This document shows positions 7,958 to 16,682 of a stretch of 64,000 nucleotides of DNA, in pieces. Source of the DNA: Salinibaculum litoreum. Its GTDB lineage: Archaea; Halobacteriota; Halobacteria; Halobacteriales; Haloarculaceae. The notes beneath the pieces were generated by a model that saw only the letters and a list, made by a program, of their open reading frames with translations, made no database searches and had not been told where the DNA came from. Every line of letters begins with the position of its first letter. The first letter of the stretch is position 1. The translations under genes were made by a program, and so were the position numbers. The DNA is taken from positions 2,604,001 to 2,668,000 of the forward strand of contig CP046866.1 of assembly GCA_009789175.1 (NCBI GenBank), given 5' to 3'.

Positions 7958-9349
7958 TTAGACCTGGTCGAGCCAGTCCTGGGCGCGGGCCTCGCTGGCG
8001 TTGGTAATCTCGGCCAGGTCCGCGGCGTCGTAGTCGGCGAGGTCAGCCGTGGTCTCGATACCTGCCTCCCGGAGCCGGTCGGCGTAGGTCGGACCGATGC
8101 CATCGACGCTGTCGACGCCTTCCTCGGCGTCGGTCGCGTCGGCGTCGGTCTCGGCAGCCTCCTCGTCGACATCCGCATCAGCGTCCGTGTCCTCTTCCAG
8201 CTGTTCGGTGGCCGCTTCCTGAATCTGGGCCACGTCGCTTTCGGCGTCCTCGTCGGCCTGGGCCTCGGATTTGTCCCAGAACCAGTCACAGACCTCGGGC
8301 CAGACATCCTCGTGGGTGGACGAGGAGACGGACATCCCGATGTGGCCGGTCGGATACTCGATAGTCGTCACGTCGTCGCTGCCGACGACTTCGTTGAACG
8401 GCTTCGAGGCCTCCGGCGGGATGAGATGGTCGTACTCGCCGATAATCTGCAACACCGGCATGTCGATGTTGCCGATGTCGACCTGCTGGCCGTCGATTTC
8501 CAGCACGTTGCGGTAGAGTTCGTTGTTCTGGTAAATCTTCGTGAGGAACTCCACGTAGGCCTGCCCGGCGAGGTCGATGCCCTCGTCGAGCCACCGCTCC
8601 ATCCGGGAGAAGTTCTCGACGAAGCCGTCGGATTCGAGGTTCTCGTAGAGCGTGATGTACTTGCTGAGGTAGTTGTCGATGGGGTCCATCAGCGCGAAGC
8701 CATCGTCGAGCATCTCCGCAGGGACGTTGCCGTAGGTGTCGACAACGTCCTGGGGGTCGTAGTACTCCTCACTGCCCCAGTCTTCGAGGACGCCACCCGT
8801 CCGGTCGAAGCAGAGCCCGGCGGCCATCAGGCCGAGGGCGTTGACCTTCTCGGGGTTGAGCGCGGCGTAGATGGTCGACATGGTGCCGCCCATACAGTAG
8901 CCCAGGAGGTTGATGCTGTCCTGGTCCGAACGCTGGGCAACCTCGTCGACGCAGTTGTCGATGTAGCGGTTGATGTAGTCGTGTAGACCCAGGTGCTGGT
9001 CGAGCCGGGATGGCTCGTTCCAGTCGATCATGTACACGTCGTGACCTGCATCGAGCAGGCGGCGGATGACGCTGCGGTCGGGCTGCAGGTCGAGGATGTA
9101 CGGCTTGTTGATGAGCGCGTACACGATGAGGATGGGGACCTCGTTTTGCTCGTCGGTTCGGGATTCGTAGTGGAGTAGCTCCAGCTTGTTCTCCTCGTAG
9201 GCGACCTCGGCGGGCGTTTGGCCGACCTCGATGGTCTCCATCTCGGCGTAGCGCTCGGGCGCAATTGAAGCCTTGCGGGTGGCGTCGGCAACGGACTCCA
9301 TCGTTTCGGTCTGTGCATCCAGTGCTGCTGCCAGGGGGTTGAATGGCAT
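7958..9349 (-). CDS. phaC: class III PHA synthase catalytic subunit, with C-terminal HhH extension
   Basis: A 463-residue alpha/beta hydrolase that polymerises (R)-3-hydroxyacyl-CoA into polyhydroxyalkanoate on the granule surface with PhaE. The lipase-like box GYCMGG places the catalytic cysteine at 152; D307 in GEYDHLIPP and H336 in TGHIGM complete the triad. After the core (~1-360) comes an acidic Ala/Asp/Glu linker (~362-412) and a helix-hairpin-helix module (~413-463, [15 protein letters not shown] then [14 protein letters not shown]). The extension is absent from bacterial class III PhaC; a nucleic-acid-binding role is inference. It follows phaE by 3 bp. Confidence 0.95.
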   Translation of the reverse strand: MPFNPLAAALDAQTETMESVADATRKASIAPERYAEMETIEVGQTPAEVAYEENKLELLHYESRTDEQNEVPILIVYALINKPYILDLQPDRSVIRRLLDAGHDVYMIDWNEPSRLDQHLGLHDYINRYIDNCVDEVAQRSDQDSINLLGYCMGGTMSTIYAALNPEKVNALGLMAAGLCFDRTGGVLEDWGSEEYYDPQDVVDTYGNVPAEMLDDGFALMDPIDNYLSKYITLYENLESDGFVENFSRMERWLDEGIDLAGQAYVEFLTKIYQNNELYRNVLEIDGQQVDIGNIDMPVLQIIGEYDHLIPPEASKPFNEVVGSDDVTTIEYPTGHIGMSVSSSTHEDVWPEVCDWFWDKSEAQADEDAESDVAQIQEAATEQLEEDTDADADVDEEAAETDADATDAEEGVDSVDGIGPTYADRLREAGIETTADLADYDAADLAEITNASEARAQDWLDQV

Positions 9350-9352
9350 AAT

Positions 9353-9892
9353 TTACTCCTCTAGGGCGTCGAGCACACGGTCGAGTTTCTGTTCGACATC
9401 GTGCTGTCGCCGTTCTAGTTCGACGATGCGCTCGCCGACTTCCTCGACGTCGTCGCGAGTGGGCATGCCCATCTGAGCGATGGTGTCCTGTGTGACCTCG
9501 TCGACCTCCTGTTGCATCTCCATCATCGTCTCGACGAGCTGGCCGTTCGCGGACGCGAAGGCGCTCGTGGACATGACTTCCTTGAAGGCCTCGTTGGCCG
9601 ACTGCAGCCAGATGTCGCGGAACTCCGTGGGCTCGACATCCTCGCCTTCGGCAGCGTCAGTCGTCTTCTCGAACATCTGTTCTGCGGCGTCCATCCACAC
9701 CTCGTAGGCGCGGTTGTAGCCCTCGATGCCGTCTTCGACGACATCTTCCTCGGGGACGGAGTTGTCGAAGGCGTCACTCCACGCCTCGACAAGTGCGGCC
9801 TGGGCCTGCATGTTCTGCTCCATGGAGTCCGCAACTGCGTCGTTCATCTGCTCGACCATCTCGTTCCAATCGTTCTGGATATTCTCGCTCAT
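9353..9892 (-). CDS. phaE: PHA synthase subunit PhaE
   Basis: A 179-residue, highly acidic, helical protein matching haloarchaeal PhaE, the short non-catalytic partner of PhaC: an Asn/Gln/Glu-rich N-terminus (SENIQNDWNEMVEQMNDAV), FRDIWLQSANEAFKEVM in the middle, and a C-terminal coiled coil (VEEVGERIVELERRQHDVEQKLDRVL). ATG 9892 is preferred over the TTG at 9904 because a strong TATA box lies 24-25 bp upstream, giving a leaderless mRNA. It forms an operon with phaC. Confidence 0.92.
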   Translation of the reverse strand: MSENIQNDWNEMVEQMNDAVADSMEQNMQAQAALVEAWSDAFDNSVPEEDVVEDGIEGYNRAYEVWMDAAEQMFEKTTDAAEGEDVEPTEFRDIWLQSANEAFKEVMSTSAFASANGQLVETMMEMQQEVDEVTQDTIAQMGMPTRDDVEEVGERIVELERRQHDVEQKLDRVLDALEE

Positions 9893-9908
9893 GGTGGTAC
9901 TCAATCCG

Positions 9909-9924
9909 TTATATTAATAAAAAG
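9909..9924 (-). promoter_or_regulatory. TATA-box region of the phaEC operon
   Basis: The minus strand reads TTTTTATTAATATAA, the most AT-rich short stretch in the pha cluster. Its centre is ~24 bp before the phaE ATG at 9892. The 41 bp between phaP and phaE therefore contain a dedicated promoter, so phaEC need not depend on the phaRP transcript. Confidence 0.6.
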
Positions 9925-9933
9925 ACCGACGGT

Positions 9934-10485
9934 TTACGCCTCGACGGCCTCGACAGCCTGCTCGGAGACTTCCTGCATCTGTGCCTGCATCTCTTCGGCC
10001 TGGTCCTGCAGGTCCTCGACCTGGTCGCCGAGTTCCTCGACGGCCTCGACGGACTGGGCTTCGAGGTCCTCGTGGGCCTCAAGCAGGAGGTCGACCTGCT
10101 CTTCGAGCGCGTCGAGGTAGTCACCGGTCATCTCGTCGTAGGTGGCGATGCCCTCCTCGAACTCTGCGGCGAGCGTCTCGAAGGCTTCAGCGTGGTTCTC
10201 CAGCAGCATCTCGTACTGCTCGTCGACGGTCTCGCGGAGCTCGTCGAGCTGGCCCTCGGTGCCGGGGACGTTGGCCTCGACTGCGTCGAGGGTGTCGTGT
10301 AGGGCCTGCTGCTGGAGCTCGACGGTACGGCGCTGTGCCGTCTCGGAGCTCTCGATGCCGTCGACCAGCGCGTCGTTGAAACGCTGCTGGAACTCGACGC
10401 CCTTCTGGAGGGCGTCCTGGCTCTGTTCGATCGATTTCCGCTGCAGTTCAAAGGTGGTCGTCACGGGTGTGGTGTAATCTACCAT
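9934..10485 (-). CDS. phaP: haloarchaeal phasin, PHA granule protein
   Basis: A 183-residue protein made almost entirely of amphipathic helices rich in Glu and Gln: MVDYTTPVTTTFELQRKSIEQSQDAL at the start and LGDQVEDLQDQAEEMQAQMQEV near the end. Length, composition and position between phaR and phaE match the PhaP phasin described in Haloferax and Haloarcula, which coats PHA granules and limits their fusion. It starts 2 bp after the phaR stop, so the two are surely co-transcribed. Confidence 0.88.
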   Translation of the reverse strand: MVDYTTPVTTTFELQRKSIEQSQDALQKGVEFQQRFNDALVDGIESSETAQRRTVELQQQALHDTLDAVEANVPGTEGQLDELRETVDEQYEMLLENHAEAFETLAAEFEEGIATYDEMTGDYLDALEEQVDLLLEAHEDLEAQSVEAVEELGDQVEDLQDQAEEMQAQMQEVSEQAVEAVEA

Positions 10486-10487
10486 TG

Positions 10488-10787
10488 TTAGTCACTCCTG
10501 TTGCGTTTGACCGGAATCACGACGGTCTGTACGATGTCGCCTTCCTCGATGTCGAGCGCCTCACGCTCAGCATCGGGAATGCTGATTCGGCCCCCGCTCT
10601 GGACGCGTGTCTTGAACGTGGCCGTCTGACTCATCGCGCCGATCTGGTTCATGTCCATCCCGGACATTCCCCCACCCATCATCTGGCGGAGCAGCTCCTG
10701 TTGCTGCTCGACAGCCTGCTCACCCGTCTCCTGGAACACCTTGAACATCGAAGGGGGCCACGCTGGCCCGTCGCTCTCGTCGGACAT
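10488..10787 (-). CDS. phaR: PHA regulator with AbrB-like domain
   Basis: A 99-residue protein. The N-terminal half contains a helical, granule-binding-like part (MFKVFQETGEQAVEQQQELLRQMMGGGMSGMDMNQI). The C-terminal half, FKTRVQSGGRISIPDAEREALDIEEGDIVQTVVIPV, is a SpoVT/AbrB swapped-hairpin DNA-binding domain. This matches PhaR of Haloferax mediterranei, which represses phaRP and senses granules. Three TACCAT repeats with 10-bp spacing just upstream are candidate binding sites. Confidence 0.9.
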   Translation of the reverse strand: MSDESDGPAWPPSMFKVFQETGEQAVEQQQELLRQMMGGGMSGMDMNQIGAMSQTATFKTRVQSGGRISIPDAEREALDIEEGDIVQTVVIPVKRNRSD

Positions 10788-10813
10788 CGGTCACATGTAG
10801 ATACATCTCCGCT

Positions 10814-10822
10814 AAGCATAAA
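10814..10822 (-). promoter_or_regulatory. TATA box of the phaRP operon
   Basis: The minus strand reads GCTTTATGCTTAGC across 10,811-10,824, centred ~32 bp before the phaR ATG, implying a leader of only a few nucleotides. Confidence 0.55.
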
Positions 10823-10830
10823 GCTTGCGC

Positions 10831-10860
10831 TCTATACCATCTGATACCATACGTTACCAT
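10831..10860. promoter_or_regulatory. three tandem 10-bp repeats ending in TACCAT, upstream of phaR
   Basis: TACCAT occurs at 10,835, 10,845 and 10,855, exactly one helical turn apart, and the segment just after contains an inverted near-copy (GTGGTA). The repeats abut the upstream side of the phaR TATA box and lie in the 237-bp region shared with the divergent phaJ-like gene. Their position fits an activator or PhaR site; which protein binds is unknown. Confidence 0.5.
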
Positions 10861-11024
10861 TAAGTGGTACTGGGTTCTATCTATGGGTATGACACAACAG
10901 CGACACAGATGGGTGTCTGCGCTGGGGCGTTCGGTGGGTCTGTCCAACGAGATGGACAGAAATACTGGCATTTGGGAAACAATGTTAGTCAATCATCCTC
11001 ACATTTTAATAGGGGGTAAAGCCA

Positions 11025-11672
11025 ATGGTGGAGTCGATGAGTTCTGAATCGGAACGCAGCGCGCTGCTGGATACGTGGACAGAAACGTCGTCACACGTTT
11101 TCGACAGTGTCGTAGCCGCCAACCGCGCCGCATTCGCCGCCTTTGGCGTCGACCCCGCAGAGGGCGACGGGTCCGTCGCGACACCGACGGACCGAATCGA
11201 GCCCGCCGAGGACCTCCCGGAATGGCACACGGAACTGACCGCCGAGGAGGCCGGCGAACTGGCCGTCGGAGACCGCTTCGAGTTCACCAAGACCATCACC
11301 GACGGCGATGTCAAGCGCTTTGCCGCCTCCAGTGGGGACACCAATCCGCTGCACCTCTCTGAGGACTTTGCCGAGGAGACCCGCTTTAGCGGCCGCATCG
11401 CACACGGAACGCTCGTAGGTGGGCTTATCTCGGCCGCACTCGCGCGGGTCCCCGGAATGGTTATTTATCTCTCCCAGGACCTGGAGTTTCACAACCCCGT
11501 CCGCATCGACGACCGCGTCACAGCCGAGTGTGAAATCGTCGAAGACCTGGGCAACAACCAGTACCGCCTGAACACGCGCGTGTTCAACGGCGAGGACGTC
11601 GCCATCGACGGCGAGGCCGTCATCATGGTCGACGAACTCCCCGAAGAAGCCAAAAACGAACTCTCGGCGTAA
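11025..11672 (+). CDS. phaJ: MaoC family (R)-specific enoyl-CoA hydratase, PhaJ-like
   Basis: A 215-residue protein. Residues ~70-205 form a hot-dog fold; FAASSGDTNPLHLSEDFAEE followed by GRIAHGTLVGGL is the hydratase-2 motif that carries the catalytic Asp and His. PhaJ converts enoyl-CoA from beta-oxidation to (R)-3-hydroxyacyl-CoA, the PhaC substrate, which agrees with its place beside the pha genes. The first ~65 residues are an acidic extension. ATG 11,025 and 11,037 are both possible; a TATA-like ATTTTAATA ends near 11,010. Confidence 0.85.
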   Translation: MVESMSSESERSALLDTWTETSSHVFDSVVAANRAAFAAFGVDPAEGDGSVATPTDRIEPAEDLPEWHTELTAEEAGELAVGDRFEFTKTITDGDVKRFAASSGDTNPLHLSEDFAEETRFSGRIAHGTLVGGLISAALARVPGMVIYLSQDLEFHNPVRIDDRVTAECEIVEDLGNNQYRLNTRVFNGEDVAIDGEAVIMVDELPEEAKNELSA

Positions 11673-11758
11673 CGACCCAGCCGGCTCGCGCCCTGCGTCT
11701 CTTCTACCGTTCTCGATAAACACCCAGTAGATTCGTCACCGTTTCGCCAGCGTGGCAG

Positions 11759-13066
11759 TTACTCTTTGTTTCTCTCGTAGGCATCGTCGGCTTCGAGCCG
11801 TCCGCGCTGTCTGACGACACTCGGTGTCCGGCAGCGTCCGGGTTCGCCCGCGGCCTGTGGGACGGTGCAGTTGTTACAGCTTGCACACAGCGCGTCACCG
11901 CCGGCAAGCAGACGGGCCGGAAGCTTGGGTTCGGCGTAGAACGGCCGACCCATCCCGACGAGGTCCGCAGCCGGTCGGTTTTCGGCCTCGCCAAGCAGTC
12001 GCTCACAGTGTGTCCGCTCACGGATACCCCCCTCACACAGCACCGGCACGTCGACGGCGGCCCGCACAGCCCGGCAGAGAGAGTCGTTCCAGCAGGGCTC
12101 GCGGGGGTGTAGCTGGGTATCGAGCCACGTCAGTGCGCGCACGGCCTGTGCGCGTGCCCGGCCGCCGAAGGCAGCGTCGTAGTCGGCCTGTAGCTCCGAG
12201 GCCGCCCACGCGCGGTCGGGGTAGGCTCCGCGGACGATGCTGGCGTCCCAGTAGACCGACACTGCGACAGGAACGACGGCATCGTATTCGCCGGCCGCGA
12301 GACGCTGTGCGGCATCGATTGCGTCACCGCGGGTCAGGCGCCGGCGGACAAAGGGCGGGGCCGCGGTCTCTGCGGGGACCTTGGTGACCAGCGGCACGTC
12401 GCCAGCGTGGGCACGGATTTCGTCGGCCACGACTTCCAGAAAGCGCACGCCATCGGCGAACTCGTCGTCCCGGCGGTTGTAGTACGGCGAGAGGAACTGC
12501 TGGACGATGCTCATGTTCGCACCCGAGAGGTGGATACCGTCGTAGCCGGCGTCGACGGCGTGTCCCGCCGCGCGGCCAAACGCCTCGGCGAGGTCGTACA
12601 CCTCTGCTGTCGAAAGGACGTCGGGCTCGACGGAGAGCAGCCCCAGTCGGTCCGCGACACGCAAGTGCCAGGGTGGTCGCGAGACGGCCGTCTGTGGTGT
12701 CGTTCCGTGGCGCTTCCGGTGGCCGGCATGCCACAGCGACAGGCTGCGGAGGCCGCCATGACCCAGTTGGATGAAGATGCGGCTGCCGTGGTCGTGAATC
12801 GTATCGGTCAGCCGCGAGAGTCGCGCCACGAATTTGGGGTCGTGAACACGGGTCATGTTGGGAGCAGCACAGCCACCGTCGGCGGTCACGATGCTCGCCC
12901 CCTGGAAGATGAGACCTGCCCCGGACGCTGCGGCGGGTTCGAGTTCCCGAATCAACGTCTCGACAGCCTCGGGGCCGTTGCCAGCACACTCCAGTAAGGG
13001 TGCCCTGTACAGGCGGTTCGGTAGCTCGAGGCCGCCGATAGTAACTGGGTCAGTCAGTCGGGTCAT
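11759..13066 (-). CDS. old yellow enzyme family NAD(P)H:flavin oxidoreductase with Fe-S cysteines
   Basis: A 435-residue FMN-dependent TIM barrel: VTIGGLELPNRLYRAPLLE at the N-terminus, FIQLGHGG near 95, and a phosphate-binding end LVGMGRPFYAEPKLP. The cluster CASCNNC plus a following C (~392-410) is the [4Fe-4S] ligand set of the 2,4-dienoyl-CoA reductase/trimethylamine dehydrogenase branch, but the second flavin and NAD domains of those enzymes are absent. The substrate is unknown. Its stop side is 86 bp from phaJ; its start overlaps the end of cgi121 by 4 bp, so it is probably the last gene of the hel308 transcript. Confidence 0.82.
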   Translation of the reverse strand: MTRLTDPVTIGGLELPNRLYRAPLLECAGNGPEAVETLIRELEPAAASGAGLIFQGASIVTADGGCAAPNMTRVHDPKFVARLSRLTDTIHDHGSRIFIQLGHGGLRSLSLWHAGHRKRHGTTPQTAVSRPPWHLRVADRLGLLSVEPDVLSTAEVYDLAEAFGRAAGHAVDAGYDGIHLSGANMSIVQQFLSPYYNRRDDEFADGVRFLEVVADEIRAHAGDVPLVTKVPAETAAPPFVRRRLTRGDAIDAAQRLAAGEYDAVVPVAVSVYWDASIVRGAYPDRAWAASELQADYDAAFGGRARAQAVRALTWLDTQLHPREPCWNDSLCRAVRAAVDVPVLCEGGIRERTHCERLLGEAENRPAADLVGMGRPFYAEPKLPARLLAGGDALCASCNNCTVPQAAGEPGRCRTPSVVRQRGRLEADDAYERNKE

Positions 13067-13563
13067 CGGTCGACGACAAGCAGCGCGACCCGCTCTCGGA
13101 CGGCGTCGGCGAGCGTGCCCTCGGTCGCCGCCAGTTCGCGGTCGGTCACCTCGAAGAACTCCCGGACGCGCTCGGGGTCGTACTCGCCGAGCGTTTCGGC
13201 CGGGTCGAGCAGGTCACGGACCGCCGTCACAGCGCCGGCCTCGTCACCGCCCTCGGGCCCACCGTCGACGACCACGACCGCGGGTGTGGTTCCCTCGGTG
13301 ACGCCCATCTCCAGCGCCCGGTTTATCTGGCGACGGCCGGCGGCGTACAGCAGTATCTCGACGGCGCGGTCCCGCGCGATGGCGGTCTCGCGCTCGACGG
13401 CCCGGTTTGCGAGTTCGACCGCCCGCTGGAGGTGAGCGCGGTCGACGACGTAGCGGGCATCGAACGCCTGGACGGCCACATCGTACTCCTCGCCGACGGC
13501 ACTCAGTCGCTCGACGAAGGCGTCCACGTCGTCGACGACTGCCTCACCTTCGAGGACCTGCAT
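13063..13563 (-). CDS. cgi121: KEOPS complex subunit Cgi121
   Basis: A 166-residue protein matching archaeal Cgi121, which recruits tRNA to the KEOPS complex (Kae1-Bud32-Cgi121-Pcc1) for the t6A37 modification. The conserved helix EILLYAAGRRQINRALEMGV sits at ~90-110, preceded by RAHLQRAVELANRAVERETAIARD. No other KEOPS gene is in the window. The start overlaps the hel308 stop by one base, and pairing of cgi121 with hel308 is a common haloarchaeal arrangement as far as I recall. Confidence 0.9.
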   Translation of the reverse strand: MQVLEGEAVVDDVDAFVERLSAVGEEYDVAVQAFDARYVVDRAHLQRAVELANRAVERETAIARDRAVEILLYAAGRRQINRALEMGVTEGTTPAVVVVDGGPEGGDEAGAVTAVRDLLDPAETLGEYDPERVREFFEVTDRELAATEGTLADAVRERVALLVVDR

Positions 13564-15944
13564 CAGAAATCACCCAGGTTCGCCTGGTCTTCCGGCGCGT
13601 CGTTTCCACCATCAGCCGCGTCATTCTTGCTCTCGTAGGAAACGTCGTCAGAAGGCTCCACGTTATCCATCGAGGGGTCGCGGTGGCCGGCGTTTTCGAG
13701 GACGTTCTCGGCGGTCTTCTCCCGGCCGCGAAGCGCGGCGAGGACGACGGCTTTGTCGGCCTCGCGCAGGTCCGCACGGGTTTCGATGCCGGCGTCAAAG
13801 AGTCGGCGTGCGCGCTTGCGGCCGACGCCGCGAACGCCAGCGAGGTCGACCAGTTCGGGCTGGACGCCGTGTTCGACACGGGTGCGCGCCTCCCGAATCG
13901 ATGGGGCCGCCTCGACATCGAGTTCGCTCACCAGCGACTCGGCAGCGCCCAGCAGCCACGACGCCGTCTCCACCTTGCCGCGGATATCGCCCGGGCCGAT
14001 ACCGTAGCGGTCCGTTATCTCGTCTTCCTCGGCCTCGCTGGCCCAGTCCTCCAGCAAGCGGGCGGTCTTCAGCGCCGAGAGCCAGTCCTCGAAGCGGTCC
14101 TCGTACTCCGAGGGTGCCCGGCCGAGCAGTTCGTCCTCGCGCTCGTAGGCAATCTCCGTGTAGGTCTCGTCCTCGCCCGAGCGGAGATAGAGTTCGTACA
14201 TGTCGGGTGTGCGCGCGACGAGGTGATAGAGGCCAAGCGCTGTGAGTTCGACCTCGCCGTCGGCAGCAGTGTCGGTCTCCCGGAGTTCGCTTGCAGTCTG
14301 GAAGCCATCGTCGGCGGCCTCGGCCGCATCGCTGCCGCCGGTCGAGGCCCGCAGGCCGTCGATGATTTCGGCGGCGCTCATCGGGTCCAGATAGAGCCGT
14401 GAGACGGTGTGGCCGAGGCTGGTCGGCGCGAGGTCGTCACCTGCGCGTGGCTCCGCCGCTTGCTCGTCCGAGGCGCTCTGGGCCTCGCGGGTGAGAAACC
14501 CGTTCCGAATCAGGTACTCGATGACGCTGTCGGTGACTGCCTCCAGCCGGTCGCGGTCGGCGGTCTGGGTCGCATACAGCGTCCCTTCGAGGAAGTCGAG
14601 AACGCCCTCCCGGGAGCGGGCGAAATTCGAGGCGACGGTGGCGAGGATATGGGTCCGCAACGCGGGTTCGGCGGCGAGTTTCGACTCGACGGGTTCGGGG
14701 TCGGCCCAGACGTAGCGCTCGAACAGTTCGTCGAGTTCGTCGTGACTGGACCCGACGAGGACGGCCTCACCGTAGGGGTCCAGCCCCGGCCGGCCGGCCC
14801 GCCCCATCATCTGGTGGACCTCAAGCACCGAGAGGGGTTTCATCCCGCCGATAGTGCCGTCGTAGCGACGCCAGTCACGGACGACGACGCGCCTGCTCGG
14901 AGTGTTGACCCCCGCCGCAAGCGTCGGCGTCGCGGCGACGACTTTCAGCAAGCGGTCCCGAAAGGCATCCTCGACCAGCGAGCGGTGCTCGCGTGCCAGC
15001 CCCGCGTGGTGGAAGGCCGCACCCTGTGCGACGGCGTCGGCGAGGTCGTCGCTGGTCTCGGTGTCGCTGACATCGCGAATCTCCGCCGCAATCTCCCGCA
15101 ACTGCTCGCGCTCCTCGCCGGAGAGGAAGTCGTCGGTCGTGCCGGTCAGGCGGCGGGCAGCGGCCTCGGCGTTCCTGCGGGAGTTGACGAACACCAGCGA
15201 GGAGCCGTCGTCTTCCAGCGTGTCGCGGACGACCGCGGCGGTCTGGTCCTCGTGGTTTTTGACGGCGACGCGTGACTGGCTCCCGTCTTCGAGATGCAGG
15301 GCGTCGCCGTAGTGGACCCCCTTCTGTAACTCGATGGGCCGCCAGTCGGAGTCGACCAGTTCGGCGTCCAGCCAGTCGGCCAGTACGTCCGCATTCCCGA
15401 TGGTCGCCGACAGCGCGACGGTCTGCAGGGAGGGGTTCAGCGAGCGCAGTTTGGCCAGCGTGACTTCGAGCGTGGGACCGCGCTCGCTGTCGTCGACCAG
15501 ATGGACCTCGTCGGCGACGACACAGGAGAGGTCGTCCAGCCACGGCGCGTCGTTTCGCACGAGGGAATCTACCTTCTCGCTGGTGGCGACGACGACGTCC
15601 TTGTCAGCGAGCCAGCCCCCGTCGGACTCGTAGTTGCCGGTGGAGACCCCGACATCCAGCCCGTACTGCTCGTACTCGGCGAAGTCCTCTTGTTTCTCGC
15701 TGGCGAGGGCACGCAGGGGAACGATATAGAGCGCTTTCCCCTCCCGTTCGATAGAGGCGAGCATCGCAAGCGCGGCGATGAGGGTCTTGCCGCTGGCGGT
15801 GGGAATAGAGGCAACGAGGCTCTCGCCCTCGGTGACACCGGCCTCGACGGCCTCGGCCTGTGGCGGGTACAGGTCCTCGATGCCCTGCTCGCGCAGGTGG
15901 TCGGGCAGCCAATCGGGTACGCCCGGGATGTCCGCAACGTCCAT
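13563..15944 (-). CDS. hel308: ATP-dependent DNA helicase Hel308
   Basis: A 793-residue Ski2-like superfamily 2 helicase that unwinds lagging strands at stalled forks. Q-motif region [13 protein letters not shown] at ~24, Walker A PTASGKT at ~48, DEVH box ([11 protein letters not shown]) at ~145, SATIGN at ~190, and motif [12 protein letters not shown] at ~380. The winged-helix and ratchet domains follow, and the C-terminus has the helix-hairpin-helix [20 protein letters not shown] (~690-715). A palindromic CGTTTAAACG centred 27-30 bp before the ATG provides the TATA box for a leaderless message. Confidence 0.95.
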   Translation of the reverse strand: MDVADIPGVPDWLPDHLREQGIEDLYPPQAEAVEAGVTEGESLVASIPTASGKTLIAALAMLASIEREGKALYIVPLRALASEKQEDFAEYEQYGLDVGVSTGNYESDGGWLADKDVVVATSEKVDSLVRNDAPWLDDLSCVVADEVHLVDDSERGPTLEVTLAKLRSLNPSLQTVALSATIGNADVLADWLDAELVDSDWRPIELQKGVHYGDALHLEDGSQSRVAVKNHEDQTAAVVRDTLEDDGSSLVFVNSRRNAEAAARRLTGTTDDFLSGEEREQLREIAAEIRDVSDTETSDDLADAVAQGAAFHHAGLAREHRSLVEDAFRDRLLKVVAATPTLAAGVNTPSRRVVVRDWRRYDGTIGGMKPLSVLEVHQMMGRAGRPGLDPYGEAVLVGSSHDELDELFERYVWADPEPVESKLAAEPALRTHILATVASNFARSREGVLDFLEGTLYATQTADRDRLEAVTDSVIEYLIRNGFLTREAQSASDEQAAEPRAGDDLAPTSLGHTVSRLYLDPMSAAEIIDGLRASTGGSDAAEAADDGFQTASELRETDTAADGEVELTALGLYHLVARTPDMYELYLRSGEDETYTEIAYEREDELLGRAPSEYEDRFEDWLSALKTARLLEDWASEAEEDEITDRYGIGPGDIRGKVETASWLLGAAESLVSELDVEAAPSIREARTRVEHGVQPELVDLAGVRGVGRKRARRLFDAGIETRADLREADKAVVLAALRGREKTAENVLENAGHRDPSMDNVEPSDDVSYESKNDAADGGNDAPEDQANLGDF

Positions 15945-15967
15945 TACCCCGTGGTTGGGGCGTGTCC

Positions 15968-15977
15968 CCGTTTAAAC
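15968..15977 (-). promoter_or_regulatory. palindromic TATA box of hel308
   Basis: CGTTTAAACG is a perfect 10-bp palindrome centred ~28 bp upstream of the hel308 start at 15,944. Its symmetry means it could also drive rightward transcription, but no rightward gene starts until 16,363. Confidence 0.5.
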
Positions 15978-16028
15978 GTTCGTTCGACCACTCCACCGAC
16001 CAGCCACTACCACAGTACGGCGGCGCGC

Positions 16029-16055
16029 GCTGGCGCGCTCGTTTGGCGCGCCAGC
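16029..16055. repeat. perfect 10-bp stem hairpin in the hel308-ferredoxin intergenic region
   Basis: GCTGGCGCGC at 16,029-16,038 pairs perfectly with GCGCGCCAGC at 16,046-16,055 around a 7-nt loop. It sits in a 418-bp gene-free stretch (15,945-16,362) that also holds two copies of the GAACGAAGTGAG-type motif (near 16,079 and 16,195) common in haloarchaeal spacers. No reading frame here looks coding. Confidence 0.55.
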
Positions 16056-16362
16056 TAACGCGCGAGGGATGACTGAGCGAACGAAGTGAGCGATGGAATC
16101 GGTTGGGGAGGTATGTGGTGCCGGGCGGGAACGAAAGGGGGCACTCGCTGGATGACGGCGCGTGAAGTAAGCACCCACAGGAACGAACGAAGTGAGTGAC
16201 GAGGAGCGCATCGAGCGCACCGAGTCCAGCGAGTGGGGGCTTTCTCGATGGTCACCGACGCGACGACGGCCGCGAGGAGTGAGACGACGATAGACTCGAC
16301 ACCGAGGCAGGCACACCGGACAGGTCCACACGCTTTTCTAGACCCGCGTCCAAAACCGTAGT

Positions 16363-16608
16363 ATGCGCGTCGAATTCGACCGCGACACCTGTATCGGGAT
16401 GTTCCAGTGTACTGCGGAGTGGGACGCCTTCGAGGAGGACACCGACGCCGGCAAGGCAAATCTCGCAGACAGCGAAGAAGAGGGCGAGGACCTCTTCGTC
16501 CGGGAGGTGCCCGACGGCGAGGAACTGGACGCCAAATTCGCCGCCCGCTCCTGTCCGGTCGACGCCATCGCCGTCTACGACGACGACGGTGAGCAGTTGA
16601 TTCCCTGA
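16363..16608 (+). CDS. ferredoxin, probably [3Fe-4S]
   Basis: An 81-residue acidic ferredoxin. VEFDRDTCIGMFQC carries cysteines 11 and 17 and SCPVDAIAVYDDDG carries the distal cysteine near 62. With three rather than four cluster cysteines, a [3Fe-4S] centre is expected, as in ferredoxins that serve cytochrome P450s. It lies 74 bp before the MATE gene on the same strand; no redox partner is adjacent. Confidence 0.8.
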   Translation: MRVEFDRDTCIGMFQCTAEWDAFEEDTDAGKANLADSEEEGEDLFVREVPDGEELDAKFAARSCPVDAIAVYDDDGEQLIP

Positions 16609-16682
16609 CGGCGTTTGGGTGCCGGGAGAAACGCCCGGCGCAGTCGAAAAGCAGGTGCCGCTGGCGACCGACTAGCCGGTAG

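Noticed and set aside
7505-8986. 493-codon open frame on the plus strand
   Set aside because: Antisense shadow of the TIGR00725 gene and phaC.
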